Source: Fistulifera solaris
Lineage: Eukaryota; Bacillariophyta; Bacillariophyceae; Naviculales; Stauroneidaceae
Assembly (NCBI GenBank): GCA_030295235.1
Contig: AP026131.1
Span: 310,001-374,000 of the forward strand
DNA length: 64,000 nt
Direction: 5' to 3'
Shown one piece after another: positions 33,374 through 44,481 of this stretch (the first letter of the stretch is position 1; every line of letters begins with the position of its first letter). A program made the position numbers and the translations under genes. Below the pieces are notes generated by a model. It did no database searches and was not told the DNA's origin. It saw only the letters and a program-made list of their open reading frames with translations.

Positions 33374-35008
33374 TCATGAAGCTTCAGGTGTTGCGCGAGT
33401 AGCAGACGATCTCCGGGGCTTCCTGGTGCACAACATGGACCCGAGCGAAATCCACCACCGTCGGGAAACCGGTGTTGCCGTCGATGCGCTAGGTCCATCT
33501 GATGATAGAACTATATTTTCCTTCTCTGTTGCCGCTTGTTTGACTTCATTCTTGTCTACTGTTGGCTGAAAATCCGACAGATGCTTAGGCTTTCTCTGTG
33601 ACTGCTGCTTCCCGCTCGCAAGCTCAGCTTCGGCTGCGATTTGACGGGCTGTTAAGCGAGCTTCTCGTAAAGTGGTCGATGATAGCAATTTGTACATGAC
33701 TAAATCGTATTCCTTCTTCTTGTCCTCTTTGACTGCCTTTCGAGACGCTTTGATTTCCTGAACTTCGAACTCAATTCTTGAAAGAGAATCGTCAGAGACT
33801 CCCTTTGTACGTAAAAGTTCTTCTCGTTCCTCTCGACTAATCTTTTGGGCCTTTTGTCGGTCTCCGGTGATCATTTCGTAATCCTCCAAATCGAAATGCT
33901 GAGACGACATATACGACCAATCCAGCGCCACCGGAGGTCCCTGAGACACACAGGGATGATCGCCGAGCGTAATTTTGTGTCGTCGCACTCGCACATCACC
34001 AAAACTGACACGGCTCGAAGAGCTTCTATCAGATCGTCCCGAAACGTGAGAGCTGTAATCCTCCTCCGAGGCCTCCTTGCACGGCTGCAAAATGGCAAGA
34101 CTACCAGCTCTGTGTTTCCCTTGTGTCTGAACACTGCTATCTTCCGCCGCTAAGTCATCTGGTAGATTATCGCTCGCTGCACCAGGACTTGATGCGATTT
34201 TCTGCTTCGACGCCTTTCTTTGTGCTTTCTTCTTCTCGAACGACTTTCTCTCATAGTCATCCAATGGAAAACTCTCCGAGTTGTTTCGATGTTCCCAATC
34301 AAGATTTTGCCCTGAATCAGTTACATCATGCGTCCGTACGCGGATCTTACCGAACGTTAGGTTCTTTTTGTTGCCGCTCTCGGGGTTTGCATTCCCGCAA
34401 TCGTCTGGGGGTTGCGAAACTTCGACATTTGTTGCTGTTGTGGTTGTACTATGAACGATGGTGCTATGTGGTATATGTGCAGCGGTAGAAGAAGGGACAT
34501 TTTGTGATGTACTTTGAATGTCATCAGGTTGAAAGAGGTCTGTCAAATCCAGTGATCGTTCGTTCGAACGATTCAAGGATGACAGAGAGAGATCGTGTCC
34601 CGGACTTGCGGCTAAAAAGTTGGAAATGTGAAAGGTATGACGAGCAATCGAGTCTTTCACTCTCCCTTGACCGGGAGATAGCTTCCGTATCAGAAAATTG
34701 TTGCGGGATAGAGTTCTTTGAGCGGCTCGTACGGGGCTGGTTTCGCCTTCCGCATGATTTTGGTCGTGACTCTCCTCGGGGAGTTCTGCATTTATTCCGG
34801 TATGACTTTTCTGATCAAATGATCTCTCTTTCGTAACAGGCTGTTTATCCAGCTTCGAATCGAGAGGCGAGGAAAGAAAAGGCAATAGAGAATCAGACGA
34901 CTTCCGTGACTCTATAATGAAAGCCGATTCAAGCTTTTTTTGATCCTCGTCGTCATCTGAAATTGATCTGTTCAGTTTGATTGCGTTGTTTACGTCCATT
35001 GAACACAT
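33374..35008 (-). CDS. Diatom paralogue-family protein, member 3, with two domain copies
   Basis: From the first in-frame ATG (35008; another at 34999) the protein has 544 residues. A Ser-rich N-terminal half contains a short, degenerate copy of the family domain (LTFGKIRVRTHD...LDWEHRNNSESFPLDDYE). The second, complete copy reads VSFGDVRVRRHKITLGDHP, GPPVALDW, FDLEDYE, REEREELLRTKGVS and EVQEIKASRKAV. The remainder is charged and helical. Function unknown. Confidence 0.8.
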   Translation of the reverse strand: MCSMDVNNAIKLNRSISDDDEDQKKLESAFIIESRKSSDSLLPFLSSPLDSKLDKQPVTKERSFDQKSHTGINAELPEESHDQNHAEGETSPVRAAQRTLSRNNFLIRKLSPGQGRVKDSIARHTFHISNFLAASPGHDLSLSSLNRSNERSLDLTDLFQPDDIQSTSQNVPSSTAAHIPHSTIVHSTTTTATNVEVSQPPDDCGNANPESGNKKNLTFGKIRVRTHDVTDSGQNLDWEHRNNSESFPLDDYERKSFEKKKAQRKASKQKIASSPGAASDNLPDDLAAEDSSVQTQGKHRAGSLAILQPCKEASEEDYSSHVSGRSDRSSSSRVSFGDVRVRRHKITLGDHPCVSQGPPVALDWSYMSSQHFDLEDYEMITGDRQKAQKISREEREELLRTKGVSDDSLSRIEFEVQEIKASRKAVKEDKKKEYDLVMYKLLSSTTLREARLTARQIAAEAELASGKQQSQRKPKHLSDFQPTVDKNEVKQAATEKENIVLSSDGPSASTATPVSRRWWISLGSMLCTRKPRRSSATRATPEAS

Positions 35009-35968
35009 GATGCATTCTTTGAGTAAACAAACAGAATTGAAACGTATTCGAAAGGGGTGATAATGATGAAAGGCTTTGCTTTTTTTAACAGCATTATTCA
35101 AACCGGCCAAAGAAGCTGTTGCGTTTTATTGCATGGTAAATTTTCGGAGCAACTCACTCGCACTTGATCTTTGAGGTGAAAGTGTGAAAGCAAGGACAAA
35201 AACGGGGGCTAAAAACAGTACCAGTACTCAATGTGCGTCGAATGTAGTACAGAACGGGACTTAACGTACTATGTAGCCCATAAGTTCTCCTGAGATTTAA
35301 CGTCTCGGTGGGGAGTGGAAAGCGAGAGGTGCGGAGCGCGGAAGAGCGAAAATAACGCGCGACTCCAATTGTTTCCGGGTTCTCTCCGTCTCTCCGTCTC
35401 TCCGTCTCCGTCTCCGTCTGAAGTCTGAAGACCATGCTAACTTGTGCTAACTCACTCTCATTAACTGCTCGTCTCTCACAGAGCGAGAGACAAACATTAT
35501 GATCAAGCAAAGACACAATTGACAAAAATTTGCCGGTCTGTTCAAGCGATGACATTTCACACAACTTACAGAATTACTGTCTGATTAGACCTACTGGTAA
35601 AAGCTCTAGACATACTCAGGTTTTCTGTGGGAGAAAAAACACATACAGCAGAAATTCCGTTTGACTCAACATACCTGGTAATGCTTTGATTTTTGTCACG
35701 CAAAACAAATAGTAGACAGAATATCCGTCCGATTCAAATTGCTTGCACTCCGATCGAAATGCTTCCGTCATCATCGCGACAAAAATCGACTTCTCCTCTT
35801 CTTCCTTCTTCGAGAAGTATCGATCCAATGATTCATTCGTTTGATTCGAAGTGACAACAATAGAAAGCGAGACAAATACATCAGTTTACTCGCACCAGAC
35901 AAGGTTATTCATTTTTGGCCTTGTCGGTCCTTAAATCACCTTTCGTATAGCAAGATTCTCTCTCTTTC
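35009..35968. other. Intergenic with a tctccg microsatellite
   Basis: A tctccg-type repeat lies at about 35385-35425. This region separates two divergent genes and holds both promoters. No gene supported. Confidence 0.45.
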
Positions 35969-37678
35969 ATGTCAGCATCGATTGCATTGCTGAAACGGTC
36001 GCAACGGTGTATCTCGCCGATAGGACGGAGGACACCGTTTGGAGGAGTTTCAGTGCTTCGCCGAACACCAGCGACCTGTCGAATTGCCGGTAATGTTGTT
36101 TTATTAGCTGCTGCACACATATATACCCTCAAACATGGAAGTCACACACTATGTTCATCGGAACCTCCAGTCTTAATACGAGATGATATCGAACCAGAAT
36201 TCTTGATATCGGATACCGATGACAAGACTGTGGCGTCGAGAGCTTTGAAATGGCTGGAAGGCATTATCCGAAAGTGTTATGATGTGGTCATGGTTACATT
36301 TCGGGCGACGGAAATATCGTTGTACTTGAGCCCATTGTTGATATTGACTCCGACCAGCATGTTGATTTCGGGTCTGGGATTCAATTTCTTTTCAGAGATG
36401 ACTTGGAGGTATACCTTATACGCCGTCCAGCACTTGGGTCCCTCGTCTGTAAAACTTTGTCAGTGGATGGCGACGCGAAGAGACCTGTTCCCATCACATA
36501 TTTGTGATAGATTGTCGGTTTTGCATGACAAAGCGTTTCCTCATTCATGGCATCACACAGTGGCGACTCTTAAAGAAGCATTCGGTGATGACTATCAGGA
36601 AAATGGACTTTTAATAAAAGAAGAGGATATTTTAGGATGCGGTTCTGCGGCTCAAGTTTATCAAGGAGTGTTAATGCAGCGCGATAAACGTGGCAATGAA
36701 GTCGAGCGGCCGGTGGCAGTCAAGGTGCTCCACCCTAACATCAAGCGGAATGTCCATCGAGATATCTGGCTGATGGAGGCAGTCGCTGGTCTCGTACATT
36801 CCATACCCCTAGAAAGAATTCGCATGCTGAATCTTCCACGGGCGACGCGAACTTTTGTAGATATTCTTCGTCGCCAGACCGACTTGGGTATCGAAGCGCA
36901 GAATCTTCGTCAATTCCGGGCAAACTTTTACGAAAATGACGATCACGAGTCGCGTTCAGAAATCATTTTTCCTCGACCAATGGAGGGGTGGGTGCACGAA
37001 AAAGTGTTGGTGGAAGAGCTCGCACAAAACGCTCATCCTATTGCAACGTCACTAACGGACGACTCCTTGGAGGGACACAAAACGCGACGGCAATTAGGGA
37101 AGCAACTCTGTCGAGCATTCTTCAAGATGATATTCTGGCATAACTTCATTCATTGCGATCTGCATCCAGGTAATGTTCAAGTGAAACGTTTGGAAAAGGA
37201 AGAACAACGAACGACGTTCTTTGGTCGGGGCCTACAGAACAAGATTGTCTTGTTGGACGCTGGAATTGCTTTCTCTCTCGACCCCAACGATCAAAGGAAT
37301 CTACGCGACCTCTTCCGTGCCGTGGTGTTAAACGACGGAGAGACTGCCGGCCGGCTCATGGTCGAACGTGCCAAGTATGAAAGATGCAGTGAGATGGAAG
37401 GTGGAATTGAAGCGTTTGCCGCGGAAATGCAAAGTATAGTAGAAGAGTTTCACAACCGACGGAAAGGGGGCGGACTGACATTTGGATCCGTACGCATTGG
37501 CTCATTGTTGAACCGAGTTCTAGATGTCTGTCGCATTTACGGCGTCGAAATTGACCCAAACATGTCCGCCGTAGTTGTTAGCTGCCTAGTTGTAGAAGGC
37601 TTGGTGCGGTCCTTAGATCCCAACCTGAATCTAATTGACGCTGCTATTCCGTTCGTCATCGGCATCGGAGGTGTCTAG
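35969..37678 (+). CDS. ADCK2-like UbiB/ABC1 atypical kinase
   Basis: 569 residues from ATG 35969, with a basic N-terminus suited to mitochondrial import and a hydrophobic stretch near residue 45. Kinase-like signatures are present: LGCGSAAQVYQG, VAVKVLHPNI, FIHCDLHPGNVQVK (about 395) and VLLDAGIAFSL in the DFG position. The family-defining KxGQ motif reads KLCQ here (about 162-165), followed by WMATRRDLFPSHICDRLSVLHD, the form closest to ADCK2. UbiB-family proteins support ubiquinone synthesis or mitochondrial lipid homeostasis. The Gly-to-Cys change in KxGQ is notable because that motif blocks ordinary kinase activity in the family. Confidence 0.9.
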   Translation: MSASIALLKRSQRCISPIGRRTPFGGVSVLRRTPATCRIAGNVVLLAAAHIYTLKHGSHTLCSSEPPVLIRDDIEPEFLISDTDDKTVASRALKWLEGIIRKCYDVVMVTFRATEISLYLSPLLILTPTSMLISGLGFNFFSEMTWRYTLYAVQHLGPSSVKLCQWMATRRDLFPSHICDRLSVLHDKAFPHSWHHTVATLKEAFGDDYQENGLLIKEEDILGCGSAAQVYQGVLMQRDKRGNEVERPVAVKVLHPNIKRNVHRDIWLMEAVAGLVHSIPLERIRMLNLPRATRTFVDILRRQTDLGIEAQNLRQFRANFYENDDHESRSEIIFPRPMEGWVHEKVLVEELAQNAHPIATSLTDDSLEGHKTRRQLGKQLCRAFFKMIFWHNFIHCDLHPGNVQVKRLEKEEQRTTFFGRGLQNKIVLLDAGIAFSLDPNDQRNLRDLFRAVVLNDGETAGRLMVERAKYERCSEMEGGIEAFAAEMQSIVEEFHNRRKGGGLTFGSVRIGSLLNRVLDVCRIYGVEIDPNMSAVVVSCLVVEGLVRSLDPNLNLIDAAIPFVIGIGGV

Positions 37679-38017
37679 ATTCTAGATGTTTAAAGTGTAA
37701 AGGATAGAGCGTGAACGAAAGTGACTTGCAGATAAACACATAACCTTCTTTGTAAATAAATTGACCATTCATCACAATTTTATCTTTGGTTCAGCCTTAG
37801 GTCGTTACAAATAATGATTGCTATAGCTAGAAGAAATAAATCGTGCTTGTTGCGTCATCAGGTAATGAGTCTGCTTCCTCCGATCTTGTGAATTTTCGCC
37901 GACCCGTCTTTCGTCAACCATGCGTCACCTTCACAACCACAAAAAAAAAAAGAAACCGTTCTTCGCTTTTCGACATCAACAGCTTGACATTCCCTACAAT
38001 ACCAAGTGCTTCTCACC
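37679..38017. other. Intergenic, nothing distinctive
   Basis: 339 bp, upstream region of the aminotransferase; an A-run at about 37943 is the only feature. Confidence 0.4.
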
Positions 38018-39362
38018 ATGATTTCCAAGCAATTCATTTCTCGTCTAGGACGACAGTCTCAAAGAATGTCGGCAAGATGGCAGAGTACCAGTCCATTTGC
38101 GGCGTACGAGATGGCGCCCTTAGATCCGATTATTGGCTTGAACGAAGAGTTTCAACGCGACGACTTTCCTCAAAAGGTCATCGTCGGCGTCGGTGCCTAT
38201 CGTGACGACGCCGGCAAGCCATACGTACTTCCGTGTGTTCGCGAAGCAGAACAAAGACTCGTCGAACAGAAACTAGACATGGAATATTCCGGAATTGTAA
38301 GTTGATGCGTCGTGTCGATCCGTCGTTTTTCGATATTGTCAGAGCACTCACAAACACATCGACGCTTTATAGGCCGGAGACCAGAAGTTTGTGGACCTTT
38401 CCCTTAAATTCGGATACGGAGAAGACTCGAGCGCTTTGAAAGAAGGACGAATTCAAGGTGTTCAGGCCCTTTCGGGCACCGGTGGTCTCCGCGTTTTCGG
38501 TGAATTGATTCGTCGTCATGGACAAAAACACATTTACGTACCCAACCCAACATGGGGCAATCACATCCCTATCTTTCAAAATTCTGGCCTTGAAGTTCGA
38601 AAGTATCGATACTACGATGCCAGTAATAGCAGTTTAGACTTTGACGGCATGATCAAAGATATTCAAGATATCCCTGCCGGAAGTTGTGTTTTGTTGCATG
38701 CCTGTGCCCACAATCCTACCGGAATGGACCCTACACTGGAACAATGGAAGCAGTTGTCGGAACTTTTCAAGAAAAAGCAACTTTTCCCATTCTTTGACGC
38801 TGCCTACCAGGGTTTTGCTTCGGGTGATGCTATTCTCGACGCTGCGTCGTTGCGCATGTTTGTCGACGACGGACATCTTTTGGGTACAATTCAATCGTTC
38901 TCGAAAAATTTCGGATTGTACGGTCATCGTGTTGGTACTCTCTCGGTGGTGGGTAGCAATGCGGACGAAGCCGCGCGTGTGGTGTCACAGATGAAAATGG
39001 TGATCCGTCCCATGTACTCGAACCCGCCTCGCCACGGTGCCCGCATTGTCTCCACAATTTTGGACGACCCAAAATTGAAGAGTGATTTCTATGAACAGTG
39101 CAAGGGGATGGCCAATCGTATTAATACTATGCGCACGAAACTGCGGGATGAATTAGAAGCAGTCGGGTCGACTCGCAACTGGGATCACATTGTGAAACAG
39201 ATCGGCATGTTTGCCTACTCGGGTCTGAACAAAGAGCAAGTAATGGAAATGCGGGCCAAACATCATCTGTATTGCACAGCGGACGGTCGTATCAGTATGG
39301 CCGGTGTCACGACTAACAACGTTTCATACATTGCGAATGCTATGCATGATGTATCCAAGTAA
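38018..39362 (+). CDS. Aspartate aminotransferase, probably mitochondrial (two exons)
   Basis: Exon 1 is 38018-38296, intron 38297-38372 (gtaagt...tatag), exon 2 38373-39362; 422 residues. The presequence MISKQFISRLGRQSQRMSAR is rich in Arg and Ser and lacks acidic residues, which fits mitochondrial import. Class I aminotransferase motifs are present: IGVGAYRDD-like VGVGAYRDDAGKPYVLP, HACAHNPTGMDPT, FDAAYQGFASG and SFSKNFGLYGHRVG with the PLP-binding Lys at about 272. It interconverts aspartate and 2-oxoglutarate with oxaloacetate and glutamate. Confidence 0.95.
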
Positions 39363-39443
39363 ATCTATTGTCATACTTTACGCGTAATAAAGCGATTAGT
39401 TAATAGACTTCTAATTATATTTTGCTGTAATAAACGCTGTATT

Positions 39444-41002
39444 CTATGTATGTGTATCTATGCACGACGATGCACACCAACCTAAGCCGCCTTTGAGCGA
39501 TTTTTGGTGCGATTCGAAACGTTCCGTAATAGTATCGAGGGTGTCATGAAAAGCCTTTACATCATCTTGGTCAAGCTCGAGCTCGTAGCGAGCAACTACG
39601 GAAGGTCTCTTTAGATCCATACGACGAGCAATATCACTCGGCGTGCCGAATATAATGGTGTCGCACTCCACAGCATGGATGGTTGCTTCTAGATCCTTCA
39701 CTTGCTCCTTTCCATACCCCATGGCCGGAAGAACATTCTTCAAATGAGGAAACTTTTCAAACACTTTCTTCAGAGAACCGTGCGCACTGGGACGGGGATC
39801 TACAATTTCAGAAGCACCAAGGTCTTTGGCTAGGACATAACCTGCTCCATACGCCATTCCACCGTGAGTTAGTGTCGGCCCGTCGTCGATCACGAGGACG
39901 CGCTTGCCCTTAACCAAATCAGAAGCCTCTTCAGTTGTAAGATCCTGGCCTTCAGCTGTGACCACAGACCCCGCCAAGAAGATTGGTGCGTCGGGCTTGG
40001 TGACATTCTTTAGTTTTTCGGCCTGCTTATGTGCTTTCTCCTTATCGGCTGGGCTATTGACTTTGCAGACTAGAACTACATCTGCCATTCGGACGTTGGT
40101 TTCTCCGGGGAAATAACGAATTTCATCGGACGGGCGCAACGAATCCACTAGACAGATGTGTAGGTCGGGCTTGTAGAATGGCAGATCATTGTTTCCTCCA
40201 TCCCAAATGATAATATCAGCATCCTTTTCCGCCTCGCGAAGAATCATGGGGTAATCAACTCCAGCGAAGAGAAGAGTACCTTGCTCAATATGACGGAAGT
40301 ATTCTTCGCGCTCCTCAATGGTGCAGTCATATTTGTCCATGTCTTCCATCTTTTCGTATCTTTGGCATCGTTGATTGAGCAAGTTCTTGTCGTAAGGCAT
40401 AGGGTGCCGAATAGCAGCAACCTTCAAGCCCTTGTCTTTGAAGTACTGCAAGCAAGAAAATAGTTTATCAACAGTGAACAGTACATTCGACTTAATCAAC
40501 CGTAAAGACGACGGAGCATTCGACGTACCTTTGCCACATATCGTGTCGCTTGTGATTTGCCCACACCCGTGCGACTGGCGCAAACCGAGATGACGGGCTT
40601 GCTCGATTCCACCATGGTTAATTGAGGAGGAAGTTGGACGAATTTACATCCCGCAGCGTTAGCCCTCGAAGCCAAAGACTGTACCGTGTCGTAACTCAAG
40701 TCCGAGTACGCCATGACGACCGATGTGGCACCGAAGCGCTCGACGAGTTCTTCCAACTTGTCCTCGGGAAAAATTTTGACTCCGTTGGGATAACGATTGT
40801 TGTTCAGATCGTTGTTACACATTTCATTGGGAAACGTACGGTCGTCAATGCCTGGAATTTGAGCAGCCGTGAAGCACACCACTTCGACGTTCGGCTGTTT
40901 CGACCAGTAGGTAATGAAATCGTGAAAGTCTCGTCCTGCTGCTCCCAAAATAATGACCTTCTCTGTCACCTCATCCTTATGATGACCAAACGTTTTCACC
41001 AT
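39444..41002 (-). CDS. Cyclic 2,3-diphosphoglycerate synthetase-like P-loop GTPase (two exons)
   Basis: Exon 1 is 41002-40529, intron 40528-40446 (gtacgt...ttgcag), exon 2 40445-39444; 491 residues. Residues 20-130 form a Rossmann-like part (VIILGAAGRDFHDF), then a P-loop ASRTGVGKSQATRYVA (about 143-158), an RHPMPY segment, DYPMILREAEKDADIIIWDGGNNDLPFYKPDLHICLVD and VLVIDDGPTLTHGGMAYGAG. This is the COG2403 predicted-GTPase/cDPGS family (family recalled from memory), best known from methanogenic archaea and some bacteria. No transit peptide. Substrate in a diatom is unknown. It is divergent from carbamate kinase, 609 bp apart. Confidence 0.8.
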
Positions 41003-41611
41003 AGGGGCGAAGCTCTTTTTTTACGTGTTGTACTGCTCCAGAAAGCATGTTGAGTGTGTGTTGATGTTTTTCTGATGTTTTCAATTTGTGAGATGATGAT
41101 GAAGTATACAGAACCGTCCATGTATGACATCACGACTCATTATGCGAACCCCCTAACTCATTGTGACATCAAGATGTTGACCTTTTGATTATTTGATTGA
41201 TTGTTTTCTTCTTCGATGGAATAGCCGTCTTCATAGCTCTTCTTCGGCAAGGTCGTCGTCGATTGTTTTGCACGTCGTTTTGTCAAACGCACGATTGACT
41301 CAGCGGTACTTCTTCACTTGAAGTAATATAGTCTTGTCATCTATTTGTAAACCGTCATATGCGAACTCGAACAGGAAACGCGAACTCAGCCATCACAATC
41401 ACAATCACAACCACCATCATGAATCATGAAAAATCAACATCATGATGTTGGACGAGAGACCGTTCTGCGGTAAGAAAGAATGTCGGCTTTACGTTGCTGT
41501 ACTAGAGTGTCGGGCTATTTAGAAAGCGGAAGCGACAAGCTTGCTTCTCATAAATTACGCGATTTCTTTTTCGAATAATTGAACTGAGAACATCGGCGTT
41601 TGCCATACATC
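41003..41611. promoter_or_regulatory. Divergent promoter region between GTPase and carbamate kinase, with a 16-bp palindrome
   Basis: A perfect 16-bp palindrome, caacatcatgatgttg, lies at 41435-41450. Just upstream is a short cacaat(c)-type repeat (about 41390-41415). The arrangement could allow shared control; this is inference. Confidence 0.4.
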
Positions 41612-42715
41612 ATGCTTTCCCGATCGTTGCGACACATCAGCCGATTCATGAGCCGTGCAGAAATTCCAGCGGTAACTACCAGATACATGTCGTCCAATAT
41701 GAATGATCATATTGTAATTGCGCTGGGTGGGAACGCTTTGTTAAAAAGAGGAGAAAAAATGACAATTTCCTATCAGCGACAGAACATCCGAGACGGCATG
41801 CAATCCTTGGCAGGCATAGTACGCAAACACAAAACGACGATTGTGCATGGAAATGGTCCTCAGTAAGTGTCACCTAGCTCTTTTCGTGACTTGCCGGAGA
41901 AGACTCATATTGAAAACCATTATGTATTCAGGGTCGGCCTGCTCATGTTAGAAAGCGATGCATATGAACGACAGACAGGTTTGCAACAGATATCGCTGGA
42001 CGTCTTGGATGCCGAGACAGAAGGAATGATCGGATACATGATTGAACAGGAGCTACAGCCATACCTTTCTCAACACCAAGGTATGGTGACAGTTTTGAGC
42101 CAGATTGTCGTGTCACCCAAAGACCCATCCATGTCGAATCCAACGAAGTTTGTAGGCCCCGTGTACACCAAAGAAGAAGCGGATAAATTATCGGTACCGG
42201 TCAAAGCTGACGGGAACTATTTCCGGCGGGTCGTACCCTCGCCGCAACCGATTAAGCTGGTTCCGCACCAGCTTCGAGTAGTCCAGCAACTTACTGACGC
42301 TGGCTGTATTGTTATTTGCGGTGGAGGCGGGGGTATACCGGTTGTCGAGAAAGATGGCAGGTATGAAGGTATCGAGGCCGTCATAGACAAAGATCGTGCA
42401 GCAACAATGATCGGGAAAGAGATTGGAGCGCAAGGTCTCTTAATTCTGACCGACGTTCCAGCGGTAGCCATCCATTACGGAACGGAACAACAAAAGTACA
42501 TCAAAACAATATCTCCCAATCAGCTTGAGACTCTGATGGATCACTTTCCCGCCGGTTCCATGGGTCCAAAGGTAGAATCTGCCATTGATTTTGTACGACA
42601 AACAGGTGGCTGGGCAGCCATTGGCTCCTTGCAGAATGCTGATGAAATCATAGCGGGCAAGGCGGGAACTACGGTTCGTGACACCCCAACAGATGATCCC
42701 GTTGTATTTTTATGA
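41612..42715 (+). CDS. Carbamate kinase (two exons)
   Basis: Exon 1 is 41612-41862, intron 41863-41931 (gtaagt...attcag), exon 2 41932-42715; 344 residues. After an Arg/Ser-rich presequence (MLSRSLRHISRFMSRAEIP) suited to mitochondrial import, the family core begins: IVIALGGNALLKRGE, TIVHGNGPQVGLLMLES, DVLDAETEGMIGYMIEQEL, FRRVVPSPQP, GGGGIPV and GSMGPKVESAIDFV. It transfers phosphate between carbamoyl phosphate and ADP. The gene is uncommon in eukaryotes outside some protists. No frameshift. Confidence 0.93.
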
Positions 42716-42845
42716 GAAAGGCGACATTTAATGATAGTTCAAGATGCTCAGCATCCGAACCAATAGACACATAACGTTTACAGTCGTCATTGCGTAGTTT
42801 GTTCGTTTTGTACGTCAGTCAAATTCAATCGCATCCATCACGAGT

Positions 42846-43690
42846 TCAAGCCATTGTCTGGATGACCCCGCAACACTGACAAGACACGGGCCACATTTCG
42901 TCGACAAAGAATCGTTCTTCATATAATGTACGAGACGAAGGAAAGGCTACGTGTATTGTTTGAGCTGTATATCGATGTAAATGGCAATTGTCCGCGACCA
43001 CTTTCTGAAGCGGATCCAAAAGCTGTTGTTGAACACCAAAGAAGGGTTTCCCATCACCCGGTTCAGTCGCTACGTGTTCGACGTATCCCAACGTTCCGCC
43101 TTGGGGTCTCAACAAACGCTTCATTTCTTGCAGCGCAGCAATGGGATCATTAACACTGCATAGCATAGTACAAAACACAATCGAATCAAAAAGCCGTCTG
43201 GAAACGGCAACGAAGTAGTAATATCCCCAGAAATGAACTGTAAGTCCACGGGAAATTTCTCCAACTTTGACTTGGCATCTTCTTGCACTTTATTGCTGGG
43301 TGTTTTCAAGTCTAGACCCACTAATTCCATCGGTGTAGAGACACGCTGGAAACCTTGATTGTACAAACCGCGCCGAAGGAGGCGACAATCCGACCCCATG
43401 CCGACCTCCAAAATTCGCAAGGGACGTGATGCACCATCATTGACGACGATATTCTCCAGTGCAGTCGTTAAAGTCGAGATGACTCTTCTCTCATGAGCCT
43501 CTGGATAAATGAGATTGCTGATTTGGTTGATCTTCTGAAACGTCGTTCCGTAATAATATGCCGTTCCTGCGGCGAGCGGCGCCTTCCATAGCCAGTCGCG
43601 CCGCATCTCTGGCTGCGAGAGAGCTTCGACTGTCGCTCGTGATGATGTTGCCGTAAGAATGATCCAAAAGAAGACGATCGTACACACCAT
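42846..43690 (-). CDS. METTL7-like class I SAM methyltransferase (one frameshift)
   Basis: Starts at ATG 43690 with a hydrophobic N-terminus (MVCTIVFFWIILTATSS) that could anchor or target it. SAM motif I is LEVGMGSDCRLL, motif II VGLDLKTPS, then SGDITTSLPFPDG and, after the break, VFCTMLCSVNDP, LRPQGGTLGYVEHV and NCHLHRY, a pattern close to the METTL7/TMT1 thiol methyltransferases. The frame breaks in an A-run at 43188-43192 on the plus strand (one base missing). Corrected length 281. The substrate is unknown. Confidence 0.82.
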
Positions 43691-44481
43691 TTGGAAAGAT
43701 TAATTACAATCGGAATGATTTTTACCGCTGGTATGGTACAGTACCTGGTACCTGGTACCGCATTCTTGCGTAACTTGAAGCCTACTATGAAGCAAGGTGT
43801 AGGTTATCCAATTAAAATCACTTCCAGTTTGCAGTCCAGATTTTCCGTCTGCATAAAAATAATACAACTGTATTTACTATAGGCCAAAGTGTTGGTTCTA
43901 CGACTGCAACAAATTAACAAAAATGAACCAATATTCTTTCGAGCAACAAAGCTGCCAACATTTCATTCATTCAGCATAATTATTGGAGCTCTATTTTTCG
44001 TTGTTGCTATGCAATAGTCTTTGGCAGCGTTTGCATTACACGCCTTGATTTTTGATGCCGAAAATCCTGCGAAACGTCGTTTGCCGTATTTTACTATGGT
44101 TCAAAGTGTTGTCCGGATTTCGCACGACTGCTACCTAAAATCTGCTCGTCTAGCAAAATTTTTGAAGCTCCGTTACATTCAAATAGACTAGTCTTGCGTT
44201 ATCAATGAATGCGATGAGGACGACTCCTTAATCTAATTTCACGGTATTTGGATACGACTAAGGTTACGAACATTACGCTCTACCTAATAGAATATCGTAC
44301 CGTTACTAAAAATAAACATCGTCTACCGTCACAATTTTACGACGACGCCTATCATCATGAAAAGCAGGTCGCCGTTTTCCTTTCATACTCTCCTCAAAGC
44401 GTTTGGTCTTCGCATTACAGGCAATTCTTCTTTATTATTTATCAACCGATTACGAAAAGAGTAGTTTTAGCCGATAACACG
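43691..44481. other. Divergent intergenic region
   Basis: About 790 bp. A gtacctggtacc-type near palindrome is at about 43737-43760. An in-frame open stretch before the patatin ATG (44248-44481) starts without ATG and looks non-coding. Confidence 0.4.

Noticed and set aside
44248-44481. N-terminal extension of the patatin frame
   Set aside because: No ATG in that part; the ATG at 44482 begins a credible signal peptide.
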